64,000 bases of DNA from Branchiostoma floridae. Taxonomy: Eukaryota; Chordata; Leptocardii; Amphioxiformes; Branchiostomatidae. Location: the NCBI RefSeq assembly GCF_000003815.2, contig NC_049981.1, positions 15,117,514 to 15,181,513 on the forward strand, read 5' to 3'. Shown here piece by piece: positions 53,501 to 64,000 of this stretch. The position numbers and the translations under genes were made by a program. The notes under the pieces were generated by a model. It searched no databases. It saw nothing but the letters and a program-made list of their open reading frames with translations, and was not told where the DNA came from. The stretch's first letter is position 1. Every line of letters starts with the position of its first letter.

Positions 53501-55740
53501 CCATGAATGGGGCAAACATACCAGTGACCCATCAAAGGTAGAATAGTCGCTAGCATTTTGGCCAATGCTCTTCAAAAGGAGTAGATTTCTTCTTGCTCCT
53601 GCCAAAAGGTATTCAGTACCATTGGACCGGTAAGCCATAGCATTGTAACATTGTGCGTTTTTCACTCTTGCACCTAATGGCGGTTTCTTTTTCCCCTGAT
53701 CGTGCATGCCTTCAATTGAAGCAGGGAACCGTGGTGTATACGGTTGAAAATTTATCTCAACATGATAGGGGTCGCTTGGTCAATTTTAAACATCGGAATG
53801 TTATATAGTTACCTCAGCCTAGGAGGTTCTGTTTTCGGTACCGTTTGTTGATAGGTAGGTTTATTTGTGGACAGCAAAGTTATGGATGGCTCTCTATGGT
53901 AATTGTATGTGAGAAGGTGTCGGTAAAATGAATTAAAGACAAATTCGACCATGGGCCCCAGGCGACACCTTATGGTACTGCAGGTTTTGGTGTCGTTACA
54001 AAGTTTTATGGCCTGTAAATTAAAAGTACGATAATAATACTGTAAAAGCGATGATTTGTCACTTAATCATTTGGTGATGTAATTTATATTCATGATGTGA
54101 TTTGTCTTGTTACAAGATTCAGCTACTGGGAGGGAGAGAGCCAAACGGCACGGCAAGACAAACAATCCAAGGTGCATTGACACTGCCCATTCCCAAGCAC
54201 TTTTATGAGAGGACTTTCCCAAACAACGCACACAAAACTGTGCAAATATCGTGTTTGAAACACCTGCAAATGAGAACAACTCGTTTTGTGTGGAGGTTTT
54301 GTTTGGCAAGGCGATACTAGCCGACCGTGTCGGGGTGTAGTCGTACTTAATGCGCGACAAGTGTCGTGGGGTTAGGCTTTCAACCCGGGCTTAAAAAGGG
54401 CAGATCCGACAATCGCCCCTCCCCCAACACACACAACATGTATACAACAATCCGGTTAAAAACAACATAGCGTGTTGAGGTGTTTGTATCACGTAGTGAT
54501 TTGATAAGATATGGACGTTTTACAAATACGATAACCTAGTTAAGTATTTGATTAGCTCGACATTGTGTTAGCGTTGTCAATAACCATTCTGGCGTCTAAA
54601 TTTGTCAATTTTGTTGATTCTAAACGGTATGGACAACAAAGAACACTATGCTGTCTATTTTCTATATATAGCAACGTGAGTGAAAGGTAATTCTTGCTTT
54701 ATTGCTTTTGAGGGAATTAATGATACATTAAAAGTGCTTAAGCAGAGGTTTATAAAGCGGCATGTCTTTGATTGTCACGTCAATCGATAACCTTTAATCT
54801 TAAGGTCGTGTGAAAAAGTATAAGTGTAGAATTTATCGACTACCTAGATAGGTAGGCCAAGGTATGCACATAGTTATTATCTTTTCACATGGCATTGCGT
54901 GCTAGCATGTACTAAGATGTACTTTAATCTAGACTGGTATCCATTCTATTCTACTAGCTTAGGTTAGCTCCTCTGATCACTTCCCTGTCAAAAAGTCCTA
55001 AGCCCGGTTGGGAAGCGAACCAGTGGATATACAAAGTTGTGACCAGCTTTAGACATCAATTCATAGTTTGGGTTCGGTAGCTGTTGAACAGTCACTGGTG
55101 AAAGGTACTACCTGAAACGTCTGACCGTTTACAAACTACCCAGTTGCTCTGATTATTGGAGAAACGGTTATCTTGTGTATCTTACAACCGGAATGTCTGA
55201 CCTGCGTCGACGTCTTGACCAGCTATTTTCGGCATGATTTTGCGAAAAATCCAACTGCAGAACATTAAAACTGCGTCAATGCATCTCGTCAGCTCAGCCT
55301 ACTAGTATTTATCTATCACATAATTTCAGTTCAAAATGTGTTGTTTTTCAGTCGAAAACCGTGGTAGCTATATACATTTACACGTTCTAACGGTTCTCCA
55401 TGGTATCACACTACTAGTACTACTGTCAGTCGGTCTATACAGACTATGACTCTATGCAAAGGAACTAGATGACAAAGGAGACTACAATGCTCATAAATGT
55501 GCAGTACAGAATACATAAACTTATAAAGTAACAACTTAGCGATTCTCAATGTAAAGTCCATTTCCTAACGTCTTCCCAATTTTTCTTCATTTTGTAACCA
55601 GAGGACAGATAACAAACTTATATGATTTGATGTGATAGAGAAGTTCTATTTCCAACTATCGCTTTTTCTGTGCTCAGTAAAATGCTTTTCTGGGCTAAGT
55701 AAATGTGATGAATAATCAAGTCTATGCCGTCAATAGACAT
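50566..55740. other. Gene-poor intergenic region
   Basis: About 5.2 kb with no exon I can support. It contains the degenerate triplicate at 51536 and a repeat-like phrase near 51887 (CACTACAGCCTATAGTGGCGG), related to one at 39020 in DNAJA1 intron 3 (CCTGCCTATAGCGGCCAC). Otherwise it holds only short open frames on both strands with no family similarity or splice support. Nothing else recognised. Confidence 0.4.
51536..51655 (+). repeat. Degenerate triplicated segment
   Basis: GTCTTTTCAGTAGTTGTCAATGC, GTCTTTAGAGCAGCTGTCAATGC and GTCTTTAGAGGAAGTGTCAATG begin at about 51536, 51571 and 51627, with GCGA(G)GAAT before the second and third. A short, irregularly spaced minisatellite. Confidence 0.55.
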
Positions 55741-58700
55741 TCAGTGACTCATCTTCCTTCCCTCCTGTGACAGCCAGTATGTTGTCATCTTCACTCCGTC
55801 CTGGAAACAACAAAGATATATTTGCAAGTAAGCACAAGCCATGCAATAGTATTTGCTTAACAAGTTCAACTGTGTTGGTATAAATATTCTGAAGCAAGAG
55901 TGAACCTTGATTTCTAACACAATAAATGACCTACCCAAATTTTGACTGTCCGACTGCAGTCTTTGTCAACCGAGGAACATGGACTCTATCATATTGGACA
56001 ACCCAAGAATCTCGGACAGAAAACCTAAAATTTTTGCGAGACCTAACAACTATCTTTCGGAGACGGGGGCGCCATAAACTTTCTGTAACTTATGATACAC
56101 TCTCAGAACCCACCGGGTCACTTGTTCCATCTGCATGACGTGGCGTCACGTCACAGAAGCGATTGATTGCTCATTCCTTGACTTGGCAATTTCAAAATTT
56201 GGCTAAATCCAATTTTTGTGTTGCAAACCTAGTTCAACCTTGCTCCATGAAATAGTATGTTGCAGAATGGCGTTGACAGGAACTATACGCATACCTTGAT
56301 CGTGACCTCGCCCCTTGGCTCCAGGTTAAATGCGCTCCCTAGCGACATGAGCAGCTCGCTTGTTGAGGAGGAAATCTGGATTCTGCTCGCTGAGCGGGGA
56401 TACAAATGTTTGACATTTTATATACAAAAAAACTATCGAAGTTCTTAGGAGCGGTCTAATCCTTCAGAAGTTGTTTATTAAATTTCTTCTCGTTTTCATG
56501 AATGATTATCTTTCTCTCTCTCTTTCTTACGTTCCGCCGTTTTCTCCAAGCTTTGAGCGATGTTGACGGTGTTGCCGAAGACGTAGTAGCGGGGCCGCTT
56601 CTCACCCACCACCCCAGCTACGCACGGTCCTGCAAAAACACAAGATGACTCAAAATGCATGTTAACAAAAGTGGATTGGAATTATCCATTTTGAATTCCA
56701 TTCTTATATCTTAAAACAAAAAAGCAATGTCAGTCGTACATTGACTACATCTTGTTGACTGAACGCTACATTTTCATGGTATCTCTACTATGCCAGTGAT
56801 CATGATTGGTTGACTGAAAGTAGTCAAAATTTCCGTTAACTTAAGTTCAGTCATGAGCAACAGCTCAAGCAAATGCATTTCACCTTTTAGAGACAATTTG
56901 TCCCAGCACAACATTTCAACAGACCAGACAGACAAGATGACCAGTCTACCTGTATGTATGCCGATACGGAACTTCATGGGGTAGGGGATGTGCATGGGGT
57001 GGAAGGCCCGGGCGGCTGACAGGAGGTGTAGCGCCGCGCACGAGATCTGCTCGGCGTGCTGGTCTCCGTTCTTTCTCGGTAAACCAGAGGCCACCATGAA
57101 GGAACCAGCTAGTGGAGAGTTAATATACACAGGTATAAGTTATAGCATGGAATATAAATCGGAACGACAGAATCCTAGAAAAATCAGCTATCATTTTTTA
57201 GGCAATATGTTATTTATATACTGACGATTATGGTTTATGCCTTGAGATGGCCCCTGGGACAGCGAATCATGCACGCTAACCTACGGAGCAAGCAAAACCC
57301 CACATGGTATGAAATTGGCAAGTCGGTAAAGTTAGTAGATGTGAAACTTAACACCTAAATATGACATTTAACAATAAAGTAGTTGATAGAGTTGACATGC
57401 AAACGACAAAATAAATAAATAATGAAGAGTTTCTCTAAGTAATTTTTCCAACATAGTATATGATAATAAAGGATATTTGGATAATGAAACGTCTTCAAAA
57501 TGGCATTTCGTCAACTCCAGAAGTTTGCATTTACCCATAGTCTCCATTTTGTACACGTCATAGCGAGTGAAGACGGCTTCAAAAGCCTGGTCCATCCGGT
57601 TGAGCAGGTCGATGACCTTGTGGGGAGACAGGGAGGCAGTGGCCTCTGTGAAACCCACCACGTCTGAGAACATGATGGTGGCCTGGGAAGGAAAGAGGAG
57701 TACAAATGAACGTATAACTGATGGCTTGTCGATGGATCACAATCGTTGAATTAATTTAAGAAACCTGAGCCGTGCGGTATATACCTTGCTGTCAGTGTTA
57801 AGCTATTTCACCTCATCATTGTTTCCTAACTTTTTTTTCGAAATGAAAGTTATAAGTGTTCTCGATAGATATTCGTATGATCGAACCTGACCAAAAGTCA
57901 TGGATGTCGATATAATGAGAGAACAATGCGTTATTTCGCATATGTATTGGTATTATTTGAGTAAATGATTTGATTGTAGCTCGCGCTTTATGATTTAACG
58001 CACCAAGTATTCTTGCTTTGCTGCCGAGCATGTCTAATGCAACTGACCTTGCGGTTGAACTACGCGTATAGAATGTTTAAGGTAACATTGTCTATGACCT
58101 AGAAATAACAATATGAAGATTCCAATTCATATGATTTTCTTACTTGGTCGAAGTACTCAGCCGGAAGCTTTTCTGCCTTCTTCATGGACTCCACAATGAT
58201 GGAGGGGAAGACGCTGTACAGGAGTTTGTCCGATTTCCTCTGCTCGTCTGCCAGCTTCGTCGTCACTTTCTCCAGGTTGGCTGCTACTGCTTGAGACTCA
58301 CTGGCCATTTTGTACACCCCAAGGACTATCACTGGACCTATACAGGCTACCACTATCAATACAGAGAACCCCGAACTCAGTCGGACATCGTTTTGCCGGA
58401 GGATGTCATCGATGATTTGAAGGACCTTCTCAGATAACCTCTCGTCTGTCTCCTCCAAAACATGGGTATATACATCCATGACTTCTAACCATTTTGCACC
58501 ATTCTCAGCAGAGGTGTTGGAGGCTTTGTTTTTCTTGATTTGGTTGCGGAGCCGGATAAGTTCTTTCTCGTATGAGGTGCCGAAAAACTCTTCCTCCAAG
58601 TCGTCTTCCACGGCGTGGCTGTAAACGACGGCGTTCTCGAGCTGGGAGCTGCCGACCGCCAGTGCCTCGTAATACCAGATAAGCTCCTCCGTGGAAAAGC

Positions 58701-61546
58701 CTCCTGGTCCTGAGAAAAAATAAGAATAGACAGTAACGTTATATAGTTCCTTTTATCATTGTACTTTACGCGTGACAGGGTATTCCCATCTATCTATAAA
58801 AGTGCTGGATTTCATATACATGCATATTAGTTCTCCATGATCCTGTCGTGAACAAATACTAACTATTCATTCTAAAACATGGAAGGCTTTTCAGGGCAAG
58901 GTTATCTAGATAACTGACAATGTTATTCATATTTTTATTTGATTGATGTTCAGTCTCATATACAACCCCGGTTAGATCTTTATAAGCACCTTTTTACTGA
59001 TTGTGACACAAAGAAATTTGTAGTTATAAACATATACACATATATATCCAGGCATACTGTTTCTTAGTGAAAGTTTTACACTCTCCTTACCGCTATGGTC
59101 AGCATTAAACATTATCTTTGATTCTATAGATTAATGACTGCATGCACGTAGGGACTTAAAACGGTTAGGTAAGTCAGATTATCCTCAGGGGCAGGTCATT
59201 CCCGGGCGGATTAAGTCTATAAAATGATGAACATAAATGCTGACAACGTGACATTTTCCTTCATCCTTCACCTTAAACCGATCCGCTGTGATTTGCCTGC
59301 GAAATGCGTGTGACCTAAGGTCTGAGATTCGCAGTTGAGCACATAATCTATGGCGTATAAGACTTTCATACACTTCCCCCGTGCCCAGCGAAGTGCTGAA
59401 TCACTCTGTCAAGCATTATCAACGAAACAATTTGGCACGAAAGTTGTCAACGCGGCAATCGGATTAACCATTGCACAGGGAAGCCTGATGAGACCGAGTT
59501 TGACTGGCACCTCCCCAACTCCACGGTGAATATTTCCCACTTTACATTTCATTAAGTGTGAAAATGAATAAGAGTCATTTACTATATACAGATACTTCGA
59601 ATTACTTTTTAGAGTAAACATAAAAAACATTTAGATTTGTTGTATGTGCGTAGCCATAGCCTCTAGTATTACCTTTGTTAAAGAAAGTCCAGCCCAGGTT
59701 CATCTCAAGGTTGGTGCTCTCAATACTGCCTAGCAGCATCTGGTAGGCCACGACAGTGGTCCACAGCTGAGATGTATCTGCACGACTCAGTACTGCCGAC
59801 ATGATGTGGATGAGCATTTTGTTGATGTCTGTGTAGAATTGTATCTCCTGTGGAAGGCAACAATCATACAGAATAAGAGACCAGTACTAGAGGCAGAATC
59901 TTTACTACTTGTTATGTTGTTGGATGCCTATCAGCGACGATACATGTTTGGGGTCTGTTAGTATTCTTTTATTGGCTTTTACGCATACATTACCAGTACT
60001 TTTGTCTGTTCCAAGTTAGCTGGCTGTGTGTCTGTTTGGTTTGGTACGCACGATGTGTGCGTGTTTGTGTGCACACGTGTGTACAAGTATACTAAGATAC
60101 TTTGTACCCCGTACAATTGTTGTGCAATAAAGTTATATATAAATACATCAAACGTACGCGTCCTCAACAATACAACGACTATTTGATAGTGGAAAGCAAC
60201 AGATAGGGTCCTAACCTCTTCAACTGTAGTCTCATTTAGTTTGAACCACACGTTGCTTCTGTGATGTGCCAGATGTGTCTTGAATTCCTCTGCAGACTTG
60301 AAATTGTCAGGATAGTGCTTATCATACGGTAGCCAACGACTCAAGCTTCCTATTGTGTTGTCTGTTTGCTCATGAATGCGAAGCAATCTACGGACATGAT
60401 AGAAAAAAAGAACGTTGAATAAGTGAACATAAATGAGTGAATCAAATCGTAACGTTCCCTGGCTGGTCATATCAACATTTCTTTGAGCAATATATGATGC
60501 TAGCCTTCATCAAAATCTTAATAACACTGACATTGAATATTGACATTAGGCCAAAACATCTCCATTTTCAAACTTGATCAATTTGTCATGTTCGATGCGC
60601 CCACCTATATGTAAAGCATCGGACTCATCTTTTTCAGTATTGGCAATAGCTTCGACACAATGATGCCTGTAAGTCTTGCTAAACTAGAACCCTTACATGG
60701 TGGGGCTATGTACATGTTTGTATTGTATACCGTCACTTACGTATATGGTATGTATACGAAGAGAACCGACTAATGGCGTTCCCTTGGAGAAACATCGGAG
60801 CATATCAGGAGAGTCGAAGTCAGGACCTCTAGGCTTTTCGCTAAACACACCCTACTCTTACGTTACGCGAATCCACACTTGTGTGAAGTACGTACCTTTG
60901 GTATACGTCCGTGTCTCCACCACTGCTGATGAACAAAGAGGTTGTGCCCCTCTCCAGAGCCAGATCATGGACGATATGACCAATCTCTGTGGAGAAGACT
61001 ATCTCGTTGCCGGTCTCCTGTCCTGAACTTTTAAGAGCGGTGGCCTGTTGAACATCATCGTCAAATTTAGTTTTAAGGTTAGATTCTTGAATTTTTCGTC
61101 TGTCTCGTGGTGAAATTGTTGATTACTTGCAATAGCACAGAGTGTAGTTTTCATGATAGAATCTTTATTTGTTTTTTATAATTGTAGTGGTATCTTATTG
61201 GGTCAGTAAGGTAGTGATTTTAAACATAGACATTTAATTACAACCAGGGAAGATCTCGGAGGGTATGGACTCGTAACAACACCGCGTGCATACATTTCAC
61301 TTTTGGTCTTAGCAATAACAACACCTTTAAGGCTGGCTCTGCTCTACTAGTAAAGTGAATAAAATGAAATGAAGAATACTACACTCCTACCTCTTTCAGG
61401 GTGAGGGCATTTTGCACCACCATACTGAAGATGGGAAGCAAGGCTAAGAACAGGAGAACGATCAGGCGTACGAACTGTTTTCCCTGAAGTTTTGGCGGGG
61501 AGCTGGCGTCACCATTCGGGCTGCGCGCTTTGAAGTAGAGCGACAT
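55741..61546 (-). CDS. NIT-domain transmembrane guanylyl cyclase-like receptor with altered active site
   Basis: Ten coding exons, 61391-61546, 60896-61044, 60216-60387, 59673-59847, 58144-58709, 57535-57682, 56950-57108, 56531-56629, 56295-56389 and 55741-55800, join in phase into 592 residues. Order: cytoplasmic tail and first membrane segment (about 25-43), an extracellular nitrate/nitrite-sensor-like (NIT) domain ([20 protein letters not shown], then [14 protein letters not shown]), and a second membrane segment (about 331-350). The signalling helix follows ([27 protein letters not shown]), then a class III cyclase domain (407-541), [13 protein letters not shown], and a tail ending [13 protein letters not shown]. 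Metal Asp413 (MFSDVVGFT), base-contact Glu453 (KMET) and Asn531 (TVN) are present. The second metal Asp is Gly457 (METMAGSF), the guanine-specifying Cys is Tyr524, and the catalytic Arg is Ser535. NIT receptor cyclases are known in some invertebrates; activity here is doubtful. Confidence 0.82.
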
Positions 61547-62638
61547 CCTTTGGAGTCAGCCCAGTCATATGCCGTATCTTCTAGAAGTGTAGCTGAGCAG
61601 TCTTCTTCTCGCCTTGGTAGGCTCTCTAAAGCAGCGGTCTCATTAGTCGCTCTGTCTGTAAGGTTCCGGCTTTGGCAGTGTCTCATGTGGCTGATTCGCC
61701 GGACGTTGACTCGACAGGTCTTCTTTCCAAACATCCCCCCAGCATCATTATATGAGATATAGTTGTTAAATATTGATTAACTAATGCGCACGTGACAGGA
61801 TGCATGAAATGGATTATTTTTTATGTGCATAAACTGATAAAGCAGCTGAGGCGATTATGGCTTTAAAATCAGTATAATCACCTTTTGATGGAGTAACTTA
61901 AAGCTTCTTATGGAATAGCTGACGCCAAAGATTCAAGAGTCACCTGATTGTCGTTTGCGAATTCTCAGTATGGGGCCTATGGGCACTTGACAATCTTAAC
62001 GAAATGTATGGGGCCTGCTGACAGAACGAGCCACACATATGATTATTATGTTCACGTCACCCTGATGATATTTTTGCAATATATAATATTTGCAATATTC
62101 TAAGATATCAGATAAGAGGGGTTCTTCACAGCTTTTGGAAAAATAATCAACCCATGTTTAGATTTAGATTTTAGCTTTTAAAATTTGAATAACTGCATGC
62201 GTTTAGTATGCCGGGGCTACTACACCACCCATCCTTGAGTACTAGTACTATTGGGGGTGGGGGCACAGGAGCTAACTAACCAGGATGACAGCCAAGCTTC
62301 CACCTTATATAGGGGTGTGAATTCTGATATAGCATTACGGAAGGTCATCCCCGACTCAGAGGTCGGCTAAAATTACACTCTTGTGCACGACCATCTCAAA
62401 TATGGCGGACGTGGGGAGGCCAAAGGCTATGATAACTGCGCCATGTATCAGGACTGCTTGAAATACTGGATACTACCAATGGTAAGACTTTGCTTGTTAA
62501 TCAAGAAATCGGTGTTACCGAGTTTTTTTTGTATGATGCATAGGCGTAGCTATGGGTCTCATTTTTATATGTAGTATCAGACATTAGACAATCACACAAT
62601 CTATGAAATTATATGTGTAGCTACCGACGCAGGTTTAA
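61547..62638. other. Upstream region between the cyclase-like gene and the right-hand gene
   Basis: Divergent interval. The stretch after 61547 should carry the leader and promoter of the cyclase-like gene. A candidate first, non-coding exon of the right-hand gene ends at CAATG/GTAAGA (62481/62482). It contains a 19-codon upstream ORF starting with ATGGCGGAC at 62402, so its translation would end before the main start. Confidence 0.35.
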
Positions 62639-62772
62639 ATCTCCAAGCAGATATAGGGTCAGAGTTTTACGCACATAAACACCCACCGTGGGGCAGTATA
62701 TACGTAGAAAGACTTATAAGTTATATGAGAGCCTTAAAACATCGGCCTGAACCCTACATCTGCTCGGAGATT
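62639..62772. mobile_element. Short MITE-like element with inverted ends (copy 2)
   Basis: AATCTCCAAGCAGATATAGGGTCA at the left pairs with TGAACCCTACATCTGCTCGGAGATT at the right, with a few mismatches. It shares the terminal word ATCTCCAAGCAGAT with the element at 321-444, though interiors differ. Confidence 0.6.
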
Positions 62773-63560
62773 ACGCAACCACGCACTTCAAATTGGACAG
62801 AACGTATGTTTCGACGTTTGAGTTTCCTTTTTTTTACAGGAAAATGCGATAATTTTGACGGTTGAGAACGACACACACGTTTTTATGTGCGGCTTAATGT
62901 GACGAAAATTACACGTGATTAAAAATGTGTAAGTTTCCATAGGGTGACGTGGCATTGGGAGGCGAGCCAAGAAAAACAGTGTCCCAAAAGTAACCAGCGG
63001 AATGGACCGTGTGCTACATATGCCAATCAAAATGGTTGCTATCATACTGGAATATGTCAGTGGATCCAAACAGTTTGTTCAAAACAGTATGTTCAACCGT
63101 GATCCAAACTATATTCAGAATATCAGCCACCAGTGAATACTTCCATTAGGTTGGTAAATAACAGGTTCTATTTCGCACTGCAACTAGGTGTTACTAATAA
63201 CAATGCGACCCAAACGTTAATCATCGTCAGTTCGTCACATACACAGGTAGTGCGAAATAAAACCAGTCAGCACTGTCCTGAGGAACGTGACGGTCACCGA
63301 AAAGTCGGCTTTCGGTGTGCATCTTAGTTGTGAATAAAGAAAATCTTGCTGTCCTGTATATAGCTTTGGAATGTACCAATGGCTGTTTCATGGCACTTAC
63401 GTTATAATTACTCATGTTTAACCATCTGACATACATGTTGAACTTAACATTGAAGCTGTAATGTGGTGATGGTTGGATTATTTTGTCACAGTGTTTCTTT
63501 TATTTCCAGGAGTAGAAGAGCAGAAACAACTGCCAGCAAAAGTTGACCGCAACAACAACT

Positions 63561-64000
63561 ATGGAAGTTGATGATCTACTTGACACAGAAATATTGCTTT
63601 TCCTCATATTCATTCTGTTGTATGTTGCCATTCTCTTATTCATCAAATGGAGAAAATTGAAGAACGAGAATCTAAAACTTAGACAAGTCAATGCCGAACT
63701 CGCATGCTATACTCAAGAGCGCCCTCTAGTCATTTCGCCAGATAAATGCACCCACTGTGGCAGGGTGACACCACATACAATATGGATGAAGTTGGAAGTG
63801 CAGGACTTGAAGAAATTGAACAACCTTCTTCGCACCTGCGTGGAGGCAAGAGAACCCAAGACATGTCATCTCCTAAACGAAATCACTTCACTTCAAGTCG
63901 TCAACCGTTCGTTGAATACGAGTGCAAACGAGCTGTTGAACAACGAAGACGACTTGAGGACAGAAAACATGCAGCTTTGGGCAGAGGTGCTGCAACTTGA
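63561..64000 (+). CDS. Unrecognised single-pass membrane protein with coiled coil (5' part only)
   Basis: The frame is open from the ATG at 63561 to the window end (146 codons, no stop). It sits in an exon that begins after a TTTTATTTCCAG acceptor at 63508-63509, and an in-frame TAG at 63513 fixes this ATG as the start. Residues about 8-27 are a hydrophobic segment (EILLFLIFILLYVAILLFIK) preceded by a short acidic tip and followed by basic residues, so N-outside topology is likely. A CTHC pair at about 62-65 and heptad-like leucines follow (VQDLKKLNNLL, LLNEITSLQVVNRSL, ENMQLWAEVLQL). I do not recognise the family. It may belong to a larger coiled-coil protein continuing to the right. Confidence 0.6.
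   Translation, partial: MEVDDLLDTEILLFLIFILLYVAILLFIKWRKLKNENLKLRQVNAELACYTQERPLVISPDKCTHCGRVTPHTIWMKLEVQDLKKLNNLLRTCVEAREPKTCHLLNEITSLQVVNRSLNTSANELLNNEDDLRTENMQLWAEVLQL

Noticed and set aside
53231-54360. Cluster of 60-97-codon frames on both strands
   Set aside because: Mutually overlapping, with no splice-supported continuation and no recognised motif. Treated as intergenic.

Overview
The window is animal nuclear DNA. Genes are split by GT-AG introns, coding exons are islands in AT-rich sequence, and the non-coding space holds tRNA-derived SINEs, short inverted-repeat elements (MITEs), a mariner remnant and satellite-like tandem arrays. The gene set (MAN2A, FAXC, ZCCHC8, ROPN1L, CEP78, DNAJA1, NATD1, a NIT-domain guanylyl cyclase) is that of a deuterostome. 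Gene density, short introns and repeat style fit a cephalochordate such as Branchiostoma best. The species is my inference and was not tested by any search.

Layout from left to right. 1-3140: intron 1 and first coding exon of an alpha-mannosidase II gene (minus). 4544-5121: deleted mariner. About 6120-6430: tRNA-derived SINE. 6995-9651: FAXC, five coding exons (minus). 11420-15382: ZCCHC8, six exons (minus). 16252-23016: ROPN1L, five exons (plus); its 4.7-kb third intron holds an apparent insertion with two tandem arrays of period 141 and 115 bp. 23778-34661: CEP78, sixteen coding exons (minus), convergent with ROPN1L. 36000-41040: DNAJA1 (plus), divergent from CEP78, with heat-shock-element-like sites beside a TATA box. 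43167-45372: NATD1, three exons (minus). 46611-49115: an intronless 834-codon ORF for a highly charged protein I do not recognise (minus). 49350-55740: mostly gene-free, with a 95-bp-arm hairpin near 50.45 kb. 55741-61546: a NIT-domain membrane guanylyl cyclase, ten exons (minus), with several catalytic residues replaced. 63561-64000: the start of an unrecognised membrane/coiled-coil gene (plus), running off the window.

The genes do not form a pathway. ROPN1L and CEP78 are both cilium/centriole genes lying tail to tail. ZCCHC8 acts in nuclear RNA surveillance, DNAJA1 in cytosolic protein folding and MAN2A in Golgi N-glycan trimming. I reconstructed exon boundaries by hand from splice consensus, reading-frame phase and remembered family sequences. 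The six complete multi-exon genes with recognised families each join into one open frame ending in a stop, and so does the cyclase. I found no clearly new system. The best candidate for novelty is the cyclase-like receptor with a degenerate active site; next are the 834-residue charged protein and the array-bearing insertion in ROPN1L.
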